Below the pieces are notes generated by a model, which saw only the letters and a program-made list of their open reading frames with translations, was not told the origin of the DNA and did no database searches. 64,000 nucleotides of DNA, from NCBI RefSeq assembly GCF_012396015.1, contig NZ_JAAXOQ010000004.1, positions 124,001 to 188,000 on the forward strand, written 5' to 3'. The position numbers and the translations under genes were made by a program. Positions 35,633 to 43,672 of this stretch are shown piece after piece (the first letter of the stretch is position 1; each line of letters begins with the position of its first letter). The DNA comes from Tsukamurella spumae (GTDB lineage: Bacteria; Actinomycetota; Actinomycetes; Mycobacteriales; Mycobacteriaceae).

Positions 35633-36681
35633 TCGCAACGCTCGTCGCGCCGATCCTCTGGCTCGGCGCGGTGGAGAGGTTCAGCAGGTGGCAGACGAAC
35701 CGGAATCCTCCCGCCGGCGGCGCCCTCCTGACCGCGATCGCGCTGGCCGTGATGGTCACCGTCGACACGCCCGTCGTCCGGGACTGGCTGATCGACAGCG
35801 GCCTGCGCGAGCTCGAGGTGGTCACGATCCAGCGGATGCTGCTGCTCGTGGCCTGTTTCGGTGCGCTCGTGTTCGCGTTCGCGCTCGACGGGGTGCTCAC
35901 TCGCGCCAGGATCACGGCGTGGGCCCTGACGATCGTCGTCGTGGGAGTGATCATCGGTGCGGGGAGCGCGCTGGGCCGATTGGGGGACCCGACGGGGCTC
36001 GGCTTCGGCCGGGAGTTCGGCCTCGCGGTCGAGACGGCCCTCGTCTATACGTGCCTGGGCGTGACCTCGCTGATCGTGGCGGCGGCATCGTGGCGGGTGT
36101 CCAAGCGGACCCGGGTCCATCGGGTCCAGCTGCGCATCCTGGCGTTGGGCGGCGTGATCCTGGCGGTGGTCGCGGTCGCGAACGTGATCGCGGGCGGATT
36201 CCTCCTGCAACGGCTCCAGGTGGGCGTGTGGGTACTGCGGCTCAACCGGCTCCTGCTCGACGCTGGTTTCGCGAGCTGGACGCTGGTGCTGATGGCGTCG
36301 TGGCTCGCGTCGATGCTCATCGCCGCCCGGGAGTGGTTGCGGTTCCGTTCGGCCTACGAGCAGGTCACCGAGCTGTTCCCGGACCTGGAGGCGGTGGTGC
36401 GCCCCGGCGGCGGATGGGTCGAGACGGCCGAGGCGCGGGCGGTCGTCGTGCTCGACGGCTGGGCGATGCTCGCGAGCCCGGGCGCGGGCCTGCTCGGGGA
36501 CGAGGCCCCGTCCGAACGGGCCGCCGCGGTGGCCCGTTGGCTGGACCGGACGGCGCCCTACGGTTCGGTGCACGCGGTCGATCTCGAGCCACCGTCGGGC
36601 TGGCGGACGGCGCGCTGGACGGCCGCAGTGACGAAAAGGGCCCAGCACACCCCGTCGCCCCTGTTGGAGCGGGTGCGCTGA
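35629..36681 (+). CDS. Seven-TM membrane protein, MAB_1171c-like (DUF6545-type)
   Basis: 350 aa, ATG 35629 overlapping the IrrE stop. Seven hydrophobic segments lie in the first ~235 residues (LVAPILWLGAV to LMASWLASMLIAA), with an extra-short N-terminus. The C-terminal ~110 residues are soluble: EWLRFRSAYEQVTELFPDLEAVV, then an acidic/Trp-containing segment. This is the architecture of MAB_1171c-type proteins, called putative transporters, that occur beside ImmA/IrrE and XRE genes in mycolata. No transport residue is evident; a sensor role that controls the adjacent protease is equally possible. Confidence 0.72.
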   Translation: MIATLVAPILWLGAVERFSRWQTNRNPPAGGALLTAIALAVMVTVDTPVVRDWLIDSGLRELEVVTIQRMLLLVACFGALVFAFALDGVLTRARITAWALTIVVVGVIIGAGSALGRLGDPTGLGFGREFGLAVETALVYTCLGVTSLIVAAASWRVSKRTRVHRVQLRILALGGVILAVVAVANVIAGGFLLQRLQVGVWVLRLNRLLLDAGFASWTLVLMASWLASMLIAAREWLRFRSAYEQVTELFPDLEAVVRPGGGWVETAEARAVVVLDGWAMLASPGAGLLGDEAPSERAAAVARWLDRTAPYGSVHAVDLEPPSGWRTARWTAAVTKRAQHTPSPLLERVR

Positions 36682-36699
36682 GCCCCGAGTAGGAACGGC

Positions 36700-37095
36700 C
36701 TAGCCGGCCGCGCCGTCCTCCGCTTCGAGCTCGGCGAGGAGCCCGGCGAGCGCCGCACGACGGTCCGCCGACAGCTTGGTCGAGCGACGCGCCATCTCGA
36801 GCATCCCCGACTCGCGGAGCTCCCGCGTCAGTTCGAGGTCGGCGAGGATCTCGCGCTCGTACAGCGGGTCGGAGAAGTACTCGGCGCGCACCCCGAAGGT
36901 CTGCGCGATCGACGCCACCATGTCGTACGCGGGGCGCGAGCTCCGGCCCGAGCGCAGCTGCGACAGGTACGGCACGGACAGCTTGCCGCCGCCCTCCTCG
37001 ACCATCCTGCAGAACTCCGAGGAGGTGTAGGGCCCTCGGTCTGCGGGATGTACGACCTCGAAAAGTCGGTTCAACTTGGCCGCGAACGTAGTCAT
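36700..37095 (-). CDS. XRE-family repressor associated with the IrrE/7-TM module
   Basis: 131 aa from ATG 37095, chosen because GGGAGG precedes it at good spacing; a start ten codons upstream (37125) lacks one. The HTH lies around residues 30-70 (YTSSEFCRMVEEGGGKLSVPYLSQLRSGRSSRP), followed by VASIAQTFGVRAEYF, the usual end of an XRE/SinR-like domain. The rest, RELRESGMLEMARRSTKLSADRRAALAGLLAEL, resembles the C-terminal helices of mycobacterial EspR-type and IrrE-partnered repressors. It converges with the 7-TM gene (18-base gap). A pair of 10-bp inverted elements frames its promoter region. Confidence 0.82.
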   Translation of the reverse strand: MTTFAAKLNRLFEVVHPADRGPYTSSEFCRMVEEGGGKLSVPYLSQLRSGRSSRPAYDMVASIAQTFGVRAEYFSDPLYEREILADLELTRELRESGMLEMARRSTKLSADRRAALAGLLAELEAEDGAAG

Positions 37096-37109
37096 CAGGC
37101 CCTCCCTTC

Positions 37110-37184
37110 CAGATTGCGAATACATCGAACATTACATGATCCGCGGGTCAGATGCGTACGTCGCGGGACAACGATCGCAATCTG
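37110..37184. promoter_or_regulatory. Two 10-bp inverted elements upstream of the XRE gene
   Basis: CAGATTGCGA (37110-37119) and TCGCAATCTG (37175-37184) are exact inverse copies, 55 bases apart, upstream of the XRE gene. The spacing is wrong for a hairpin terminator. Two separated repressor half-sites that loop the promoter are a better explanation. Position only; no binding data. Confidence 0.5.
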
Positions 37185-37234
37185 TAACTGCTCTGGTCAG
37201 CCGACGACGAGGCGGAGTCGAACGCGCGCCGGGC

Positions 37235-37816
37235 TCAGGCGGGAGCGGCGACGCGGGCGCGCAGACCGTCCACGATGAGGTCGACGCCGCCGGCGAAGGC
37301 GCGGTCGGTCGCGGTCCGGTCCAGCTCACCCGCGGCGGCGCCAGCGAGGGCCATGGCCTCGCGGGTCTGCTCCTCGAAGGTGAAGCCGACGACGAAATGG
37401 GTCAGCGCCAGCGCGACGGCGTTCGCATCCGCCGCTCCGGCGCCCGCGGCGACCGCGATCTCGGCGATCTGCGACTGCAGGTTGCTGGTGCCCAGCTGTG
37501 AGGCCAGCGATGCGGAGACCACCTCGGCGCCGTCGCGGTGCTTGCGCAGGACGGACCGCAGGGCGTGCGCGTACCCGGTCAGCTGACGGTCCCACCGCAT
37601 CCGCGACTTGGAGGCCGCGGCGGCCAGCGACGGGTCGGCGAGGATGGTGTCGGCGATACCGGCGAGGAGCGACTGCTTGTTGGGGATGTGCCAGTACAGC
37701 GCGCCCGGCGCGACGCCCAGATCGGCCGCCACGCGCCGCATCGTCAGGTCCGGCAGTCCGGACCGGTCGAGAACGCCGATCGCGGAGGTCAGCACGTCCG
37801 AGCGGTTGATGGCCAC
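37235..37816 (-). CDS. bioQ: TetR-family biotin regulator, BioQ-like
   Basis: 193 aa from GTG 37816 (VAINRSDVLTSAIGVLD); longer versions need implausible starts beyond the shared promoter. The TetR HTH is at residues ~8-52 (LPDLTMRRVAADLGVAPGALYWHIPNKQSLL). It diverges from bioY, and the intergenic region contains TTGAAC-CGT-GTTCAA, which fits the BioQ operator of corynebacteria and mycobacteria (TGAAC-N3-GTTAC or GTTCA type, recalled). BioQ represses biotin synthesis and uptake genes. The name rests on gene context and operator, not on alignment. Confidence 0.75.
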   Translation of the reverse strand: MAINRSDVLTSAIGVLDRSGLPDLTMRRVAADLGVAPGALYWHIPNKQSLLAGIADTILADPSLAAAASKSRMRWDRQLTGYAHALRSVLRKHRDGAEVVSASLASQLGTSNLQSQIAEIAVAAGAGAADANAVALALTHFVVGFTFEEQTREAMALAGAAAGELDRTATDRAFAGGVDLIVDGLRARVAAPA

Positions 37817-37820
37817 GGAC

Positions 37821-37864
37821 TTGACTCTAGCCGAGCACCCCGATACTTCTTGAACCGTGTTCAA
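37821..37864 (+). promoter_or_regulatory. bioY promoter with BioQ-type operator over the start codon
   Basis: TTGACT (37821-37826), a 17-base spacer and TACTTC (37844-37849) predict transcription starting at ~37856-37857, the G of the bioY GTG. The palindrome TTGAAC-CGT-GTTCAA (37850-37864) covers the start site and first codons. So the transcript would be leaderless and repression would block initiation. Confidence 0.65.
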
Positions 37865-38431
37865 CGCCGCCACCTATCGCGCCACGCCGCGCGACCTCGC
37901 CCTGATCGCCGTGTTCACCGCCCTCACCGCGGTGCTCGCGCTCCCCACCGTGACGATCAGCGGCATCGCGCCCATCACCCTGCAGACGCTGGGGTTCATG
38001 CTCGCGGCCTCGATCCTCGGATTCCCGTGGGGCGGCGCATCGGTGGCGCTGTACGTGCTGCTCATCGTGGTGGGCCTGCCCATCGGTGCCGGCGGTCGAG
38101 GCGGCCTCGCCGTGCTCACCGGGCCGACCGGCGGCTTCCTGCTCGGCGGCATCGTCGGGGCCCTGGTGACGGGGTGGCTCGTCGACAAGTGGGGCCGCAC
38201 CAACCCCTTCCTGGTCGGCCTCGCGAACATCATCGGGCTCATGGTGACGTCTACGCCATCGGCCTGCCCTGGCTCGGCTGGCGCACTGACTCGGGTCTGT
38301 TCGCCAAGCTCACGCTCGGCTTCCAGTTCGTGCCGGGCGACCTGATCAAGGTCGTCATCACCGCGCTGGTCGTGGTTACCGTGGCGCGGGCCTACCCCGC
38401 GATCGCGAAGCGGGCGCCCGGCCCGCGATGA
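37857..38431 (+). pseudogene. bioY: Biotin ECF transporter S component BioY, one frameshift
   Basis: The frame from GTG 37857 gives MFNAATYRATPRDLALIAVF and typical BioY helices with ITLQTLGFMLAASILGF and GPTGGFLLGGIVGALVTG, up to NIIGLMV near 38243. After that the correct sequence, VYAIGLPWLGWRT and FVPGDLIKVVITALVVV, continues one frame lower to the stop at 38429-38431. A single base is missing around ATGGTGACGTCTAC. Combined length ~190 aa is right for BioY, the membrane biotin-binding subunit. BioM and BioN behind it are intact, so an assembly error is as likely as real inactivation. The last codons overlap the bioM start (ATGA). Confidence 0.78.
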
Positions 38432-39123
38432 TCCGCCTCGACGACGTCCACCACGCCTTCGACGACCGGCCGGTACTCCGAGGCATCACGGCGGTGCTCT
38501 CGGAGCGGCGGATCGGCATCATCGGCGCCAACGGCTCCGGCAAGTCGACGCTGGCCCGCACCTTCAACGGCCTCGTCGTTCCCGACCGCGGCACCGTCGA
38601 GACCCTGGGCCTGGACGTCCGCGCGAAGCGGTCCGAGGTGCGCCGGAAGGTGGGCTTCATGTTCGCCGATGCGTCCGCGCAGATCGTCATGCCCACACCC
38701 GCCGAGGACGTCGCCCTGTCCTTGCGCCCGCCGGGTCGCTCCCGGCGCGGCGGTCCCGACGGTGCCGAGGTCTCCCGTCGCGTCGCGGAGATCCTCGGCG
38801 AGTTCGGCCTCGCGGACCATCTCGACGCGCCGGCGCAGCTGCTCAGCTCCGGCCAGAAGCAGATGCTCGCCTTCGCGTCGGTGCTGGTCACCGAGCCGGA
38901 GATCCTCGTCTGCGATGAGCCCACGACCTTGCTCGACCTGCGCAACGTGCTCAAGGTCAGGGACCGGCTGGCCGCACTGGAGCAGCAGGTGATCCTCCTG
39001 ACGCATCACCTGGACATGCTCGAGGACTTCGACCGCGTGCTCGTCATGGACGACGGTGCCGTGGTCCACGATGCGGCCCCCGCCGACGCGATCGCCTTCT
39101 ACCGCGAGCTGGCGGCGCGCTGA
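38428..39123 (+). CDS. bioM: Biotin ECF transporter ATPase (A component), BioM-like
   Basis: 231 aa from ATG 38428. Walker A GANGSGKSTL at ~residue 32, signature LLSSGQKQMLAFASVL, Walker B ILVCDEPTTLLDL, H-loop LLTHHLDML. The Q-loop region MFADASAQIVMPTPAEDVALSL is typical of ECF/CbiO ATPases. It energises biotin uptake with BioN and BioY. It overlaps bioN by one base (TGATG). Confidence 0.9.
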   Translation: MIRLDDVHHAFDDRPVLRGITAVLSERRIGIIGANGSGKSTLARTFNGLVVPDRGTVETLGLDVRAKRSEVRRKVGFMFADASAQIVMPTPAEDVALSLRPPGRSRRGGPDGAEVSRRVAEILGEFGLADHLDAPAQLLSSGQKQMLAFASVLVTEPEILVCDEPTTLLDLRNVLKVRDRLAALEQQVILLTHHLDMLEDFDRVLVMDDGAVVHDAAPADAIAFYRELAAR

Positions 39124-39698
39124 TGCTGGGCCGCTACGTCCCGCGCGACTCGCCGCTGCACCGGACTCCGGCCGCGGCGAAGCTGCTCGCGATGCTGGCG
39201 CTCGTGACCTTTTTGGCGATCCTCCCGCGTCCGGTACCGCTGGCGGTCTCCGCGGTGGTTGTGGCCGCCCTCTTCCCGGTCGCGCGGCTGCGGCCCGTGC
39301 ACCTGTGGCGGGCCCTGCGCCCCGCGCTGCTCTTCGCGGTGGTCCTCACCGTCTTCTATCTGGTCAGCCAGGGGGTCTCCGACGGTGCCCGGGCCGCGAT
39401 CGGCCCCGTCGGTCAGCTCGTGGTGGGCGTCCTGGCGGGCAACCTGCTCGTCTTCACCACCCGCGCGAGCGACCTCGCGGCGCTCGCCGGACGGTTCCTC
39501 GGCTGGCGCGTGGAACTCCTCGTCGCGCTGACGATCCGCTCCATCCCGACGGTGATCGTCGTTGTCCGGCAGACCCGCGAGGCCGCCTGGGCGCGCGGGC
39601 AACGAGCCTCCCTCGTCCGGGTCCTCCCGACGGTGCTGGTCCGCCTGATCCGCGATGCGGATCTGCTCGGCGAGGCCCTCGTCGCCCGCGGGATCTGA
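39123..39698 (+). CDS. bioN: Biotin ECF transporter T component, BioN-like (CbiQ family)
   Basis: 191 aa, with four to five membrane segments. It carries the N-terminal SPLHRTPAAAKLLAMLALV and the coupling motifs ARGQRASL and ALVARGI near the C-terminus, as in CbiQ/EcfT transmembrane couplers. The chain is short (EcfT is usually ~200-265 aa), which is normal for BioN. It is the last gene of the bioYMN operon. It converges with the FecB gene across a long inverted repeat. Confidence 0.88.
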   Translation: MLGRYVPRDSPLHRTPAAAKLLAMLALVTFLAILPRPVPLAVSAVVVAALFPVARLRPVHLWRALRPALLFAVVLTVFYLVSQGVSDGARAAIGPVGQLVVGVLAGNLLVFTTRASDLAALAGRFLGWRVELLVALTIRSIPTVIVVVRQTREAAWARGQRASLVRVLPTVLVRLIRDADLLGEALVARGI

Positions 39699-39730
39699 CG
39701 CGGCAGTGTCCGGCGCACCGGGTGGTGGGA

Positions 39731-39813
39731 GCTGAAATGTGCGCCAGAGCGGCGCGGTCGTTTCACGACCTGCAGTGATGTAGATCCTGCGCCGCTGGGG
39801 CGCACATTTCAGC
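39731..39813. repeat. Long nested inverted repeat between convergent bioN and FecB genes
   Basis: Outer arms GCTGAAATGTGCGCC (39731-39745) and GGCGCACATTTCAGC (39799-39813) are perfect. After a 2-base mismatch, AGCGGCGC (39748-39755) pairs with GCGCCGCT (39789-39796). An inner hairpin GGTCGT-TTC-ACGACC (39756-39770) sits in the loop. The whole could be a bidirectional terminator, yet its length and nesting exceed usual ones. Confidence 0.75.
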
Positions 39814-39824
39814 GGGTGCGCCGC

Positions 39825-40850
39825 CTACTTCGCCAGGTACTCGCCGAGCTGCTTGACGATGAGGTTCGCGCCGGTCGGGCCGAGGCCCAGGTACCAGACA
39901 TCGTCGTCCACGCGGAAGGCCTTGCCCTTCTGCACGCCGCTCAGCTGCGCCCAGCCCGGATTGGCGAGTGCGGCACTCTCGCCGGTGTTCTCGGGCTTGC
40001 CGTAGCTGGAGTAGAAGATGTAGTCGCCGTCCGCCTGGGAGATGTTCTCCAGCGAGATCTCGGTGGACAGCTCGTCGACGCCCTGCTTGCCCGCGCGCGG
40101 CAGGCCCGCGTCCTGCAGGATTACGCCGATCAGCGACTTGTTGCCGTAGAGGCGCAGCCGGTTCGGCATGAAGCGGACGAGGGAGATGGTCGGCTTGGCG
40201 CCGGTGAACCGGGCGCTGAGCGCCCTGGCGTTGTCGGCGTAGGAGTTCAACGCGTCCTTCGCCTTCTGCTCCTCGCCGACGGCCGCGCCGATGAGGCGGA
40301 AGTTCTCCTTCCACGGGAAGCCCGGGCGGATGGAGAAGACGGTCGGCGCGATCGCGGAGAGCTTGTCGTACTGCTTGTCGACGCGCAGCTGGCTGCCCAG
40401 GATCAGGTCGGGCTTGAGCTTGGCGATGGCCTCGAGGTCGAGCGTGGTGTTCTTGCCGACGGTCTGGACGCCCTGCACCTTGTCGGCGAGGTAGGTCGGG
40501 ATGGGGCTGGCGCCATCGGTGGTCACCATGCCGACGGGCTTGAGGCCCAGCGAGACCACGGAGTCGAGCTCGCCGCTGTCGAGCACGACGATGCGCTCGG
40601 GTTTGCGCGGGATCTCCGTGACGCCGCGCGCGTGCTTGATCGTGCGGGGGAACACGCCGGGCGCGGCGTCGGTGCCGAGCTTGGCGGTCTCCGCGTCGGC
40701 CGTGCCGAACCGCTCGCCGCCGGTCGCGACCTCGGTGTTCCCCGAGCTCTTGGGGTCGACGTTCTGGTTCGAGCAGGAACTGATGCCGACGGTGGCGGCC
40801 AGCAGGACGACCGCGGGCGCGAGCCGCCGGGCGAGGGATCGTGTCTTCAC
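39825..40850 (-). CDS. Iron-siderophore ABC substrate-binding lipoprotein (FecB/FhuD type)
   Basis: 341 aa. Signal MKTRSLARRLAPAVVLLAATVGISSC with lipidated Cys at ~26. The periplasmic-binding fold starts at HARGVTEIPRKPERIVVLDSGELDSVVSLGLKPVGMV, the typical start for ferric-siderophore binding proteins. LKPDLILGSQLRVDKQYDKL and ISLVRFMPNRLRLYG follow. An IdeR-like box lies 23 bases upstream of the start, so iron repression is expected. No permease or ATPase is next to it; it would share an importer encoded elsewhere. Confidence 0.88.
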   Translation of the reverse strand: MKTRSLARRLAPAVVLLAATVGISSCSNQNVDPKSSGNTEVATGGERFGTADAETAKLGTDAAPGVFPRTIKHARGVTEIPRKPERIVVLDSGELDSVVSLGLKPVGMVTTDGASPIPTYLADKVQGVQTVGKNTTLDLEAIAKLKPDLILGSQLRVDKQYDKLSAIAPTVFSIRPGFPWKENFRLIGAAVGEEQKAKDALNSYADNARALSARFTGAKPTISLVRFMPNRLRLYGNKSLIGVILQDAGLPRAGKQGVDELSTEISLENISQADGDYIFYSSYGKPENTGESAALANPGWAQLSGVQKGKAFRVDDDVWYLGLGPTGANLIVKQLGEYLAK

Positions 40851-40872
40851 CCGCGAAATCCTATCCGACTAT

Positions 40873-40891
40873 TTAGGTGAGGCATAGCAAA
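40873..40891. promoter_or_regulatory. IdeR/DtxR-type iron box
   Basis: TTAGGTGAGGCATAGCAAA matches the 19-bp IdeR/DtxR consensus (TTAGGTTAGGCTAACCTAA) at 14 positions. It is 23 bases before the FecB-like gene start, covering its expected promoter. Iron-loaded IdeR would repress there. Confidence 0.7.
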
Positions 40892-40919
40892 GTCGCTCGG
40901 GTGGCCGCCGAGCCCGAGC

Positions 40920-41741
40920 TCAGGTCAGCGAGGCGATGGTGCGGTCGGTCGTCGCGGGGGAGAACAGGTCGACGACGGGGAGCAGCGCACGCAGTGCGGC
41001 GGGGGAGACTTCGACGGGCTGGTGAGTCACCGCCCGGACGAGCCAGCGTCCGGCCTCGTCGGCTTCGAGGGCAGAGGCGCCGGAGTACTCGGCCGTCGGG
41101 GCGATCATCTCGGTGCGGACCAACGGGAAGTACACGTTGGTCGCGTGCACGCCCGGGTGCGGTCGCTCGGCGTTCAGGCTGCGCCCGAAGATCGACAGTG
41201 CACTCTTGGACGCCCCGTAGGCGGAGAACTTGGGAAAGGTGTTGGCGAGCAGGCCCCAGGTGCACACGTTGACGATCTGACCGCGGCCCCGCTCGATCAT
41301 CCCCGGCAGCACGCCGAGCGAGAGCTGCACGGCCGCGAAGTAATTCAGGTTCATCGTGCGCTGGTAGTCGTGGAACCGCTCGGTGGAATCGGCGATGGTC
41401 CGCCGGATCGAGTGGCCGGCGTTGTTGATGAGCACGTCCACCTCGCCGAGGTTGGTGAGCAGCCCGTCGATCGAGTCGGAGTCCGTCAGGTCGCACAGGC
41501 GGTACTCGCCGCCGGTCAGCGCTGTGAGCTCCTCGAGCTCCTGCTCCCGCCGCGCCACCGCGATTACGTGGGCGCCGCGCTCGGCCAGCTGCAGCGCCGC
41601 CTCACGCCCGATGCCCGACGATGCCCCGGTCACCACGATCCGCAGGCCGCGGACCGTCCGGCCCGGGCCGGACAGGACGTTGTCGAGCGGCTCGGGCAGC
41701 AGGCTCCGGCGCTGCATCAGGTCACGCAGAGAGAACGACAT
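40920..41741 (-). CDS. Short-chain dehydrogenase directly behind aftA
   Basis: 273 aa. After a ~30-residue head (MSFSLRDLMQRRSLLPEPLD) the SDR core begins: GASSGIGREAAL (cofactor), NNAGHSIRR, and catalytic YGASKSAL. Basic residues after the second strand (ARREQEL) point to NADP. Only three bases separate it from aftA, so it belongs to the dprE1-dprE2-aftA transcript. A cell-wall or lipid-carbonyl reduction is possible; nothing in the sequence shows the substrate. Confidence 0.85.
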   Translation of the reverse strand: MSFSLRDLMQRRSLLPEPLDNVLSGPGRTVRGLRIVVTGASSGIGREAALQLAERGAHVIAVARREQELEELTALTGGEYRLCDLTDSDSIDGLLTNLGEVDVLINNAGHSIRRTIADSTERFHDYQRTMNLNYFAAVQLSLGVLPGMIERGRGQIVNVCTWGLLANTFPKFSAYGASKSALSIFGRSLNAERPHPGVHATNVYFPLVRTEMIAPTAEYSGASALEADEAGRWLVRAVTHQPVEVSPAALRALLPVVDLFSPATTDRTIASLT

Positions 41742-41744
41742 CGG

Positions 41745-43628
41745 TCACTTCCTCACGATCACGACGAACGGGCCCGTCTCGGTGACGGCGAATCTCGGGT
41801 CCTCGAACAGCTTCTCGGGGAACACGACGGTGTACCGGCGCACGTTCGGGTCGTTCGGGTACACGTCCTCGGCCAGGCGCAGCGACAGGCCGTCGGCGGA
41901 CCGTCGGAACACGAACGCGGTCGGGGCGCGCCACGGCGTGGCGTCGAGCGCCCCGATCAGCTCGTCCGGCGTCTGCAGTTTCGCCCACGACTCGATCACC
42001 GCCGACCGGGCGCTGAAGTGCGCCAGCGGGTTCGCGTAGTTCGACGTGAGGTTCTGGAAGCCCCAGTACGGGTAGATCGCGAGGAAACCGTAGTCGGCGG
42101 TGAGCACCACGGTGTCGGTCCGGGACTTTCCGGTCGCGGCCAGGATCGCGGCGTCGACGTCCCGGTACGACGATTCCGCGCCCGCGGGCCGACGGTCGCC
42201 GCGGTGCCCGTCGCCGTCGGTGTCGGAGTAGGCGACGGCGATCTCCCCGGCCAGCTGCGCGGGGATCGTCTGCGCCACACCGACAGCGGCGAGCGCCCCG
42301 AGCACGATACCGGCCTGGCGGTAGCGGGGGTAGCCCTCGCCGAGCGAGCCGACCAGCGAGACCGCGCCGAGCGCGCCCGCGGCGGCGAGCAGGATGTGCA
42401 GCACGGGCTCGGTGCGGAAGCCGAGCAGCGTGGTCCCGGCGGGGGCCGCGACCATCGACAGCAGTGCCCAGAGGTACACCCCGGCGACCGCGAGGCCGAG
42501 GGCCTGGGCGCGCAGGCAGGTCCGGGCGCGCACCAGGATCCAGACGATGCCGATCAGCGCGAGCGCGCCGAGCAGCGAGAAGTGCAGCATGGGGAAGGGC
42601 AGCACGGAGCCCTGCTCGGGCAGGTAGTGGAAGGCAGAGCCCTTGGGGTCGGTGCCGTCGCGGAGGGCGCGCACCAGGAACGGGCCGTAGGCGGGCGTGC
42701 CGATGACGATGGCGATCACGCCCATCGCGGCGACGCGCACCGGGTAGCGCCAGGCGAACCGGCGCTCGCGGACCCAGGCGGCGATCAGCGCGACCACGCC
42801 CATCAGCACGATGACGAAGGCCGCGACCCCCAGATAGAGCGTGTAGAACCAGACCGCCACGCCGAGGTACACGCCGACCAGCACGATCGCGCCGCGATGG
42901 CCGCGCAGGATCGCGTACCAGGCGATGATCAGCACGGGTGGGAGCACGATCGCGACCGCCGCGCCGTAGGGCTCGGCGGATCCGTAGAGCAGCATCGCGA
43001 CCGTGGTCGCCAGCGTCGCGGCGACCGCGCGGGCGGGGCTCCACACGGCCAGCCAGAGCGCGAGCGCGATCGCCGCGGCCACCGCGAGCGAGATGATCGC
43101 CCAGGGCTGATACGCCTCCCAGCCGTCCATCCCGAACACCCGCGCGAATCGCCCACCGAGCCAGAACCAGCCGGGCGAATACAGCGGGGGCATGTCCGCG
43201 TAGGTCATGTCCGCGAGCCGTGGTGAGCTCGTGAGGCGCGTGAGGTATTCGGTGCGGAACTGCTGGTCGACGGAGATGCCGCCGAGGTACAGCTTCGTGC
43301 CGCCGAGCGGCAGCGCCAGGGTGAGCGTGACGAATCCCGCGACCGTCGCGAAGGAGACCAGCCGGGCGAGCCGGGCGGGCCACCGTCGGGCGTGGGACAG
43401 GACCAGCGCGCAGGCGGCGAGCACCGCGATCGCGGCGACCTGCCCGACGGTGGCGAACGCCCGCGTGACGTTCGAGCTGCTGTAGGCGGGCCAGTCGACC
43501 GAACGGATGGCGAGCCATCCGATGACGCCGACCGCCGCCGCGAGGATCACGGCGGCGGCGAGGTCGAGGGCCAGGTCCCGGGCTCTGGTGGGGGCCTCGG
43601 GAAGGTCGACGGTGCGCGGTTCTGTCAC
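41745..43628 (-). CDS. aftA: Galactan 5-O-arabinofuranosyltransferase AftA
   Basis: 627 aa, close to the 643 aa of M. tuberculosis AftA. About 11 membrane segments lie in the first ~420 residues, followed by a periplasmic C-terminal domain (TADYGFLAIYPYWGFQNLTSNYANPLAHF). The GT-C acidic loop after TM3 is GGISVDQQFRTEYLTRLTSS, followed by DMPPLYSPGWFWLGGR, characteristic for AftA. AftA transfers the first arabinose from decaprenyl-phospho-arabinose to galactan, priming the chain for Emb enzymes. It is 44 bases downstream of dprE2. Confidence 0.9.
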   Translation of the reverse strand: MTEPRTVDLPEAPTRARDLALDLAAAVILAAAVGVIGWLAIRSVDWPAYSSSNVTRAFATVGQVAAIAVLAACALVLSHARRWPARLARLVSFATVAGFVTLTLALPLGGTKLYLGGISVDQQFRTEYLTRLTSSPRLADMTYADMPPLYSPGWFWLGGRFARVFGMDGWEAYQPWAIISLAVAAAIALALWLAVWSPARAVAATLATTVAMLLYGSAEPYGAAVAIVLPPVLIIAWYAILRGHRGAIVLVGVYLGVAVWFYTLYLGVAAFVIVLMGVVALIAAWVRERRFAWRYPVRVAAMGVIAIVIGTPAYGPFLVRALRDGTDPKGSAFHYLPEQGSVLPFPMLHFSLLGALALIGIVWILVRARTCLRAQALGLAVAGVYLWALLSMVAAPAGTTLLGFRTEPVLHILLAAAGALGAVSLVGSLGEGYPRYRQAGIVLGALAAVGVAQTIPAQLAGEIAVAYSDTDGDGHRGDRRPAGAESSYRDVDAAILAATGKSRTDTVVLTADYGFLAIYPYWGFQNLTSNYANPLAHFSARSAVIESWAKLQTPDELIGALDATPWRAPTAFVFRRSADGLSLRLAEDVYPNDPNVRRYTVVFPEKLFEDPRFAVTETGPFVVIVRK

Positions 43629-43672
43629 GCGGTCAGACTAGATGGGATGGTTCGACGACGGCCATGTCCGTC

